Positions 6,480 to 11,742 of a DNA stretch of 11,742 bases are shown here, in pieces. The stretch's first letter is position 1. Every line of letters begins with the position of its first letter. A program made the position numbers and the translations under genes. Below the pieces are notes generated by a model, which had not been told where the DNA came from, did not search any database, and saw nothing but the letters and a program-made list of their open reading frames with translations. Source of the stretch: an uncultured Verrucomicrobia subdivision 3 bacterium (GTDB taxonomy: Bacteria; Verrucomicrobiota; Verrucomicrobiae; Limisphaerales; UBA11358); contig CAIXPZ010000142.1 of assembly GCA_903921455.1 (NCBI GenBank), forward strand, positions 1 to 11,742. The letters are read 5' to 3'.

Positions 6480-6887
6480 TTATTTGTCCTTGCCTGTCGC
6501 CCCACGAATAATTTCCGTCACCTGGTTCATCTGCGGCATTTCCTGGTCGGTCTTCAGGTAACCGCTTGGCTGTGGAGCAAAAATGGCCTGCGTGGACTGA
6601 ATTAGCACGGCGTTTTTGGTGCCTTCGTCACCTGTTCCACTCACGAATACCTGGAATGTCGTCAGTGCCGTTTGACGATGGCGGTTCACAATCAGGTTGT
6701 GCATCATCGCGGAAAAATTGCGGATGCAGAAAATGAGCGCGGTGGAAAGCAGGGTCACGATAACTAGACGGGGCACCAGATGTTCCGCCAGCAACACGGC
6801 GTCTTTTATATCTGGCAGTTGAAAGTTTTGCAGATAAAAATAGAGTTCCAGTCCCGACGCCAGTCCCAACGCCAGCCATAGAGCCAT
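6480..6887 (-). pseudogene. C-terminal fragment of a membrane protein, joined to the restriction gene
   Basis: In this frame the bases right of about 6885 are an off-frame reading of the restriction gene, while those left of it read as the end of a different protein. The fragment has two hydrophobic helices (W-L-A-L-G-L-A-S-G-L... and L-V-P-R-L-V-I-V-T-L-L-S-T-A-L-I-F) and then a soluble tail with N-R-H-R-Q-T-A-L-T-T-F-Q-V-F-V and K-N-A-V-L-I-Q-S-T-Q-A-I-F-A-P-Q-P-S-G-Y. This tail looks like a conserved C-terminal domain that I associate from memory with larger uncharacterised membrane proteins. Its N-terminal part is absent. An ATG at 6887 created at the junction would give 135 residues but has no ribosome binding site. 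The HEPN gene follows 22 bases later and may have belonged to the same original operon. Confidence 0.6.
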
Positions 6888-9307
6888 TCGCGGGTGATGC
6901 GCTTGAGCTGACCGAACAAATGGAGCTTGGGGTCTTGGCCGGGGTCGCGCCATTTGGTCAGCACAAGATGCGAGGTCAATTCATACACCACCTGGGTCAT
7001 GCGCACTTGGCTGGTGTGAACGAGATTGAGGTCGGCCTGTTCGCCAATGATGCCGGAATTTTTGGTTTCCGTGGCACCGACGAGGTCGGGCGTGAGTTCC
7101 ATCACGGAATCCTCGTTGAACTGCGCTTTCAGTTTTTCTTCGGGCAGTTCAACGCGGTAGCCGACGACGCGCGGGAATTTGATTTCGAGCGCATCGCGTT
7201 CGGGTCGGACGGCCTTGACCTGGATGGTTTCGCGCGGCGGCTGCGGCGGCGCGATCACGGGCTTGGCCGTGAAGTCGAACGGAATGCCAAGCACGTCGGC
7301 ATATTCAACGTTAAACAATCCGGCTTCATTCAGGTCGTAGGACTGGCGACGCAAGGCGCGGCCGATGACCTGCTCACACAGTAGTTGAGTGCCGAAAGCG
7401 CGGACGCCGAGAACGTGCGTGACGGTGTTGGCATCCCAGCCCTCGGTGAGCATGGACACGGAAACAACGCAACGAATGGAGCCGCCAAGTTGGCCGAATT
7501 TGCCGACGGTGTTCATTACCTCGCGCAACAGCGTCACGTCGTCGAGTTCCTTGCCCTGCTGAAGTTCGCTGGCGAGCTTACCGCCGCGTTCCAGGACTTC
7601 ACGCCGGAAGCGTTCAATCTCGTCGCCGGCCATGCTGCGAAAATTATCGTCGAGCGCCTCGCCGGATTCGAGCTGCACGCTGTCAATCAGCAGCGTGTTG
7701 GGACGCGCCAAGGGATTGCCGTTCTCATCGAAATTGCGGAACAGCCCAAAGCGACCGTTCACCAGAGTGGACGTGCCGTCTTCGTTCGCTCGCTTGAACC
7801 CGGAAATGAAGTCATAAACGAGTTTGGAAATGGCGGTGTTCTGGCAAACGACGATGAAGCAAGGCGGCACGCGGATGCCGGATTTTTGCCACAGCTCGAA
7901 GGTCTTGGCGTAGTGGCCGTAAAGGGCTTCAAGGGCGGTTTGAAGCTGCGGCGGGAGGCTCAACGGGTCGAGCGTTTGGCCCTGACCGCGCGCCTTCTTG
8001 GGCATCTTTTTGCTGATGTGTTCCCACAGATTGCGGAACATCGGCATTTCCTCGCCGGGGATGTTGTCAGCGACGGGGACGCGCGGCAATTTGACGATGC
8101 CGCATTCGATGGCATCCATGAGGGAAAAGTCGCTCATGGTCCACGGGAACAACGTGCCTTCGACGTAGCCGGAACCGCTCAAGAAAAACGGCGTGGCCGA
8201 CAGGTCAAGCACGCGGGCAACACCGAGCTTGCGATTCACGGCTTCAAGACCGGAGATCCACATACGGGCGGCCTCAGTGTTTTTCTCGGCCTCCTTTTTT
8301 TCCTCGCCCTTTAATTCTTCCAACTCTTCCTCGGCACCGGGCTTTTCGCGGTAGCAGTGATGCGCCTCGTCATTCAGCACCAAAATATTTTTCAGCCCCA
8401 TCAAATCCGGCATCACGCGCTGGAGCATTTGGCCCTCGGTCTCCTGCGTATTCAATTCCTCGCCGCGCCCTTGCAGGAGCGATCGCCCGCCTTTGGACAG
8501 GTCAATGCGCTCGCGCAATTTGAAGGCGTGAAAATTGGTGATGACGATCTTGGCGCGATTCACGTCCTCCAGCAAATCGCTGGGGACAAGTTCGCGGCTG
8601 CCGTAGTAACTGTCGGGGTCGTTCGGCTGGAGCACGCGCAAACGGTCTTTGATGGTCAGGCCGGGGGCGACGATGAGAAATCCGCGCGTGAACGTTTTGC
8701 TGGCGGGCCGCCGGACGGCGTTGATGGTCTGCCACGCGATGAGCATGGCCATGACCGTGGTCTTACCTGCACCGGTGGCGAGTTTCAACGCGAGCCGCAT
8801 CAACTCGGGGTTGGCATCGTTGTTCGCGTTTTTCAGATGGTCGAGAATTGCCTGGCCGGACTTGCCGGCGTGCGGCGCAACTTCGGTCAACCAGATGGCG
8901 GTTTCGACCGCCTCGACCTGACAGAAAAACGGCCGGATGCCGGCGAATTTATGGCTGCGCCAATGCTGCAACAGCCGGGCGGTTTCGGGTGTGACTTGCC
9001 AACTGTTTGGATTGGGCAGGCTGCGCCATTGATCCACCTGCTGCCGCAACTGATTGATGATGGACGTGGGGTCATACTGCTGCGCCTTGGTGGAAAGCCC
9101 CTTGCCCTCGTCGAAAACAATCTGCTCCTGCTCAGGCTCTGGTGATTTGCGTTTGCGCGGTTTGGGAATCGGCGTGATGAACTCGGCGCGGCGGCGGCGC
9201 TCAACAATCTTTTGCGTGGGCTGACCGTGGGCATCCAGTTCCCAATGCCGTTGCGGGCATTCATACGGGGAATTGAGAATCGGCTTTTCAAAAAAAGGAT
9301 TCGACAT
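6806..9307 (-). pseudogene. Type III-like restriction enzyme (BPTD_3080-like), nuclease end lost
   Basis: DNA-dependent ATPase/translocase part of a restriction enzyme. The N-terminus (M-S-N-P-F-F-E-K-P-I-L-N-S-P-Y-E, then H-W-E-L-D, and R-R-R-A-E-F-I-T-P-I-P-K-P) matches what I recall of the BPTD_3080-type restriction endonucleases. Helicase motifs are intact: Walker A A-T-G-A-G-K-T-T at 177-184, D-E-A-H at 313-316, S-A-T at 370-372, E-G-W-D at 622-625 and Q-V-I-G-R-A-L-R-R at 646-654. Homologues run to about 1000 residues and end in a PD-(D/E)XK nuclease. Here family similarity stops after L-K-R-I-T-R-E-W-L (residue about 809); the remaining 24 residues are an off-frame reading of another gene. 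The product would lack the nuclease and probably cannot cut DNA. No methyltransferase gene lies in the window. An XRE regulator gene diverges from it 254 bases away. Confidence 0.85.
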
Positions 9308-9387
9308 GATTCAATTCCGGTTTACATGGCCCGGGGGATTCGCATTTAAGGGAAAGAGTTTTATGCGTTTGTCGTTCAGGCGCAAGC

Positions 9388-9412
9388 GTGAATTAGTCAC
9401 AGGCTAATTCAC
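9388..9412. promoter_or_regulatory. Perfect inverted repeat upstream of the restriction gene
   Basis: GTGAATTAG (9388-9396) and CTAATTCAC (9404-9412) are exact inverted copies 7 bases apart. They lie about 80 bases before the restriction gene start in the region shared with the divergent XRE gene. The size and symmetry suit a dimeric repressor site; a hairpin in the leader is the alternative. Confidence 0.4.
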
Positions 9413-9510
9413 AATTGGGAATTTCCATTGGCCAAATTATCAGGCGGTGGCGAGCATGACGTATTTTGGCATTTATTTAATATGGATTGTCGGCGGCGCA
9501 TTTGCATTTT

Positions 9511-9527
9511 ACGAGGTATGACCTCGT
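9511..9527. promoter_or_regulatory. Palindrome upstream of the XRE gene, possible operator
   Basis: ACGAGGT-ATG-ACCTCGT is a perfect 7-3-7 palindrome, 35 bases before the regulator's GTG start. XRE-family repressors often bind such sites in front of their own gene. A possible -10 (TAATAT at 9478-9483) lies just upstream, so the site would fall in the early transcribed leader. Confidence 0.45.
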
Positions 9528-9561
9528 TTGCCTGTGACCGAAGTTGGTTCAGAATCGATGA

Positions 9562-9807
9562 GTGCCTGCCCGCAAGCCAAAACACTGTCCGCTTCGCGCC
9601 CGATTCGGGAAAAATATCGCGAGGCTGCGGACCCGTTTGGATTTGACACAGCACCGGGTGGCCGAAAAAACCGGCTTGAGCTTACGCTATATCCAAAGCG
9701 TGGAGGCGGGCGAATATCATCCGCCGGTGAAAACCCTGGCAAAGTTGAAGATGGCCCTGCGTTGCCAGTGGAATGACTTTTATTTCGGTTGTTCACGGAT
9801 CATTTAA
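9562..9807 (+). CDS. XRE-family helix-turn-helix regulator
   Basis: An 81-residue DNA-binding protein consisting almost entirely of one HTH_3 domain: F-G-K-N-I-A-R-L-R at 15-23, L-T-Q-H-R-V-A-E-K-T-G-L-S at 28-40, L-R-Y-I-Q-S-V-E-A-G at 41-50 and H-P-P-V-K-T-L-A-K-L at 53-62, the last two being the recognition helix and the P-x-x-x-T-L helix. There is no extra sensor or peptidase domain. The only start in this frame is GTG at 9562, because a stop ends at 9561. Its gene diverges from the truncated restriction gene and precedes the 413-residue gene on the same strand, with palindromes on both sides. Autoregulation and control of one or both neighbours is the likely role: small XRE proteins of this kind often act as controllers of restriction systems or as repressors in mobile elements. 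Confidence 0.82.
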   Translation: MPARKPKHCPLRARFGKNIARLRTRLDLTQHRVAEKTGLSLRYIQSVEAGEYHPPVKTLAKLKMALRCQWNDFYFGCSRII

Positions 9808-9819
9808 ATTTCCCAGATT

Positions 9820-9839
9820 GAATGCCGGGGCCGGCATTC
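9820..9839. repeat. GC-rich hairpin after the XRE gene
   Basis: GAATGCCG and CGGCATTC form a perfect 8-bp stem around GGGC, 13 bases after the XRE stop codon. No T-run follows. It could be a transcription end for the XRE gene or one more binding palindrome in front of the next gene. Confidence 0.4.
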
Positions 9840-9856
9840 GCCAGCGCGGACGGGTT

Positions 9857-9899
9857 TATGCCTGACGTTCGTGCGCGCCAAATATAATTATCAGGCATA
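9857..9899 (+). promoter_or_regulatory. Promoter bracketed by operator-like inverted repeats
   Basis: A perfect -10 hexamer TATAAT lies at 9883-9888, with CTGACG at 9862-9867 as a weak -35 (15-base spacer). TATGCCTGA (9857-9865) overlaps the -35 and its exact inverse TCAGGCATA (9891-9899) follows the -10. The two 9-base arms therefore bracket the promoter, as expected for a repressor that blocks polymerase. The promoter reads into the 413-residue gene, and the XRE protein encoded just upstream is the obvious candidate to bind. Confidence 0.6.
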
Positions 9900-9912
9900 G
9901 TTGTGCCTCGCT

Positions 9913-11154
9913 ATGGAGCCGATGGATGGCGAATTGCCGGGGGGCGACGGAGTTCCGAATCCGGCGCCCCTGAACCAAACAGGATCGGTCGGGCCCCAGG
10001 GCCAAGCCGCATCAGCAACCGTCCCAACCTCGCCGGACGTTTCGCCGGAGAGCCAGCCCGCCGTCGCTCCGGACTTGGCGGCATCGACCCAGACGGTTTC
10101 AAAACAGGTGTATGAACAGGTTCCGGAGGAGACGGTGGGGTTTATCCAAAACGTTCTGGCGAAATCACAGCCGGCCAGTGATCCGAATCAACCGCTGCTG
10201 CCGCTGGATCCGGTCTGGCACCCCATTAAAGCGGGCAAGAAATTGACGGTGGGGTTGACGGTCGGCGTGACTTTGGCGACCGGGCTGGTGCAAGATTCGG
10301 CCCAGGACGATCTGGCGGTCGGCGGGAAGCCCGTGGCCCTGCACGGCCGCGGCCGACGTCGGCCGGACGACCCGGCGACGGCCGGGCCGGCGGCGGATTG
10401 CCCGTTTGAACATGTGGAATTTGTGCATGGGATCAACGAGAACGGGGAAAGTCCCGCCGCGTGGCGGGAGCGGGTGGATGCCTGCGCGAACCGGGATGGC
10501 GATGAGCATTGCCAGCGGTTCCAGCAGCGCTGCCGCTGGCTGGAGGGGGCCGGCGGAATCCTGGGCGATATTTATCGCGCGGTGCAATCCGGGTTCGGAA
10601 CGATGCGCCAGATGGTGTCCACCGGCTTTGCCGACTTGGGAGCCAAAAAGGAAGAGGCGGCTAAAACTGAATATGCGCTGCGCCAGGAAATCGCGGAGCT
10701 GCGGCAACTGGCCCAGGAGGGGTTTTTGAATTTTGCCTTGCGGGTGCGGGCGGAGGATTTTCTGGCGTTCGCGGTGATCATGGCGCTGGGGAACCGCAAT
10801 GCGGCGGCGCAGCACCTGAAGATTCCGCACCGGCTATTTTATGATCAGGTCAATGCCTGGAAGAAGGGCAGCCGGGATCAGCAGCGGATGTTCCGGCTGG
10901 TGGAGTGGCGGAAAACGACGGGGCGGAAAATCGTGGTGCGCCTGGATGAATCGGTGCAGTCGGGCGAGCCGAATGAAGGGCCGGAGAATCCGGTGACGAT
11001 GGCGGCGGTGCTGGAGTCCATTGCGGACTCGGAACAAAAGGATTATCCGGCGATTTTTCGGGATCTCCTGGAGCTGCTGCAGCGTCAGAATCAGCAAAAC
11101 TGGGCGGCGGTGAGCCGGGAGGCGATTGGGATCATCAAGGAGGAAATCGGCTAA
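9913..11154 (+). CDS. Multi-part hypothetical protein with coiled coil and Fis-like HTH
   Basis: A 413-residue protein of no family known to me; no signal peptide or clear membrane helix. Parts in order, counted from the ATG at 9913: Pro/Ala/Ser-rich disordered region (1-60); a stretch with V-G-L-T-V-G-V-T-L-A-T-G (113-124) and a very GC-rich Arg/Pro/Ala-rich linker (140-162); a Cys/His-containing segment (C163, H167, H172, C191, H199, C200, C207) that might bind zinc; a coiled coil (about 244-272); a helix-turn-helix (about 290-318: A-L-G-N-R-N-A-A-A-Q-H-L-K-I-P-H-R-L-F-Y-D-Q-V-N-A-W) resembling the Fis/NtrC type; and a helical tail. DNA binding is a fair inference. The ATG is chosen over the TTG at 9901, which is too close to the promoter. 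It has its own promoter with an operator-like repeat behind the XRE gene. Confidence 0.7.
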   Translation: MEPMDGELPGGDGVPNPAPLNQTGSVGPQGQAASATVPTSPDVSPESQPAVAPDLAASTQTVSKQVYEQVPEETVGFIQNVLAKSQPASDPNQPLLPLDPVWHPIKAGKKLTVGLTVGVTLATGLVQDSAQDDLAVGGKPVALHGRGRRRPDDPATAGPAADCPFEHVEFVHGINENGESPAAWRERVDACANRDGDEHCQRFQQRCRWLEGAGGILGDIYRAVQSGFGTMRQMVSTGFADLGAKKEEAAKTEYALRQEIAELRQLAQEGFLNFALRVRAEDFLAFAVIMALGNRNAAAQHLKIPHRLFYDQVNAWKKGSRDQQRMFRLVEWRKTTGRKIVVRLDESVQSGEPNEGPENPVTMAAVLESIADSEQKDYPAIFRDLLELLQRQNQQNWAAVSREAIGIIKEEIG

Positions 11155-11161
11155 AAACCAA

Positions 11162-11194
11162 AAGCTGACACGCTAAAAAGCTGACACGCTAAAA
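11162..11194. repeat. Two tandem copies of a 16-bp unit
   Basis: AGCTGACACGCTAAAA occurs twice without a gap (11163-11178 and 11179-11194), beginning 8 bases after the stop codon of the 413-residue gene. The copies are identical, which suggests recent duplication or a dispersed repeat family. Function unknown. Confidence 0.75.
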
Positions 11195-11213
11195 TTGGGG
11201 CGAGCTAAGGCGT

Positions 11214-11228
11214 CCGGCAACCTGCCGG
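11214..11228. repeat. Hairpin after the tandem repeats
   Basis: CCGGCA and TGCCGG pair around a 3-base loop; flanking GCG/CGC and GAGC/GCTC can extend the structure to about 11202-11235 with mismatches. There is no T-run. It could end transcription of the 413-residue gene or be a REP-like palindrome. Confidence 0.4.
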
Positions 11229-11256
11229 TGCGCTCCAGCTAATCCTCGTTCAGGAT

Positions 11257-11346
11257 TCACTTACTCCCGATAAAATCTTTGCCTTTAGGCTCAAGCGTCA
11301 AGTCATAGTGTTTGGTCTGCCCAGGCGAGTAAGAGAAACGTATATG
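11257..11346 (-). pseudogene. Possible C-terminal gene remnant
   Basis: On the minus strand, a frame ending at a TGA (11257-11259) reads F-S-Y-S-P-G-Q-T-K-H-Y-D-L-T-L-E-P-K-G-K near its end, which looks like natural protein. The frame stays open upstream to about 11460 but becomes Arg/Pro-rich and lacks a convincing start. A decayed gene end is one reading; chance is another. Confidence 0.22.
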
Positions 11347-11352
11347 CCGGTC

Positions 11353-11374
11353 TCGCCAGCCTTTGGGTTGGCGA
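11353..11374. repeat. Stable hairpin in non-coding region
   Basis: TCGCCAGCC and GGTTGGCGA pair over 9 positions (one G-T pair) with a TTTG loop. The same arm can pair alternatively as GTCTCGCC (11350-11357) with its exact inverse GGCGAGAC (11412-11419), enclosing a CCGGCTGGCCGG palindrome region. Mutually exclusive pairings of this kind occur in structured or regulatory RNAs, but no known class is recognised. From here to 11600 no gene is seen. Confidence 0.35.
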
Positions 11375-11603
11375 ATCCGGCTGGCCGGCTGGACAAAGCA
11401 GGGCCGGTGACGGCGAGACTCCCCAGCGCTCGGCCGAATAAAACCGAAATCGGGGTGTTTTGAGGGGGTGTAAAAACAATAATCGGCAATAGGGACGGGC
11501 AGGTCATGCGGGTTTTAAGGGCGGATTTTGTAAAAGGCCTTATCTTTAACGATTCCGCAAAAATTTCCGCAAAGGGTTTTGAATTTTTCTTCTCGTTATA
11601 AAT

Positions 11604-11742
11604 TGTAAACGGCGGTTGAAAAGTGCGGCGGGTGGCGCTCGAAAAGTGCCTCACCTTCCGAGCAAAGGGAACTGGATTTTCAGGTCTCCGTCAAGCTGTT
11701 GATTCCGCTTCGAGGTAGAAGCAGCAGGAGGGGGAGCTTCGA
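11604..11742. mobile_element. Possible IS21-family element end
   Basis: From TGTAAACGGCGG at 11604 the sequence carries two direct copies of GAAAAGTGC (11618-11626 and 11641-11649), 23 bases apart, directly next to the stop codon of a minus-strand gene that runs off the window. IS21-family ends start with TG and carry several short direct repeats close to the transposition helper gene stop, and this wording is familiar from such ends. The call rests on recall of pattern, not on a match to a named element. Confidence 0.35.
11651..11742 (-). CDS. C-terminal 29 residues of a gene cut by the right edge
   Basis: Minus-strand frame open to the window edge and ending at TGA (11651-11653). The tail reads P-P-P-A-A-S-T-S-K-R-N-Q-Q then L-D-G-D-L-K-I-Q-F-P-L-L-G-R. 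If the flanking repeats mark an IS21-family end, this would be the tail of the IstB-like ATPase; the residues alone do not prove it. Confidence 0.35.
   Translation of the reverse strand, partial: EAPPPAASTSKRNQQLDGDLKIQFPLLGR

Noticed and set aside
7385..8314. Long plus-strand reading frame (309 codons) and another at 8357-9145
   Set aside because: Both lie fully antisense to the restriction gene, which has clear helicase motifs; long antisense frames are expected with GC-rich third positions.
10165..10830. Minus-strand frame of 221 codons
   Set aside because: Antisense to the 413-residue gene; the product is Arg/Pro/His-rich without domains, typical of a shadow frame.
11553..11573. Two TTCCGCAAA copies 12 bases apart
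   Set aside because: Only two short copies in AT-rich sequence, with no third copy or array structure; not a CRISPR or iteron set.
11298..11654. Minus-strand frame of 118 codons across the non-coding right end
   Set aside because: Composition changes along its length, it crosses hairpins and the possible insertion-sequence end, and no domain is visible.

Overview
The window looks like chromosomal DNA of a free-living Gram-negative bacterium. GC is moderately high, Shine-Dalgarno sites are weak, and the gene content (HAO-type cytochrome, Sel1 protein, many short lineage-specific genes) would fit the PVC/Verrucomicrobia group. That placement is an inference from style, not from a marker gene. 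No rRNA, tRNA or CRISPR array was seen.

Positions 1-2610 form a redox block. A cupin gene (minus strand, cut by the left edge) diverges from an octaheme c-type cytochrome of the hydroxylamine oxidoreductase (HAO) family. The cytochrome overlaps by 11 bases an unnamed eight-helix, histidine-rich membrane protein built from four related repeats. The divergent region has a perfect FNR/CRP-type palindrome, TTGAC-N4-GTCAA, placed at class II distance from a -10-like hexamer. The simplest reading is an anaerobiosis- or nitrogen-oxide-controlled pair: a membrane-anchored periplasmic octaheme enzyme plus a membrane protein that may exchange electrons with quinones.

Positions 2611-3430 are sparse and carry two short plus-strand genes for SH3/KOW-like proteins. 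A 51-codon minus-strand reading frame shares its start region with the first of them.

Positions 3465-9307 are a run of minus-strand genes. In transcription order they are: a type III-like restriction enzyme (BPTD_3080-like) that has lost its C-terminal nuclease region; the C-terminal half of an unrelated membrane protein joined to it out of frame at about 6880; a HEPN-type protein with an R-X4-H motif; a secreted Sel1-repeat protein; a doubtful 69-residue frame; and a two-helix membrane protein of unknown role. The first three look like the eroded remains of a defence locus. No methyltransferase gene is present in the window.

Positions 9308-11160 hold a small XRE-type regulator followed on the same strand by a 413-residue protein with a disordered N-terminus, a Cys/His-containing middle, a coiled coil and a Fis-like helix-turn-helix. 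Several perfect inverted repeats lie around these genes. One pair brackets a TATAAT promoter in front of the 413-residue gene, as expected for an operator.

Positions 11155-11742 are mostly non-coding: a 16-bp tandem duplication, hairpins, and a possible gene remnant on the minus strand. At the right edge are repeats and a gene tail that resemble the end of an IS21-family insertion sequence.
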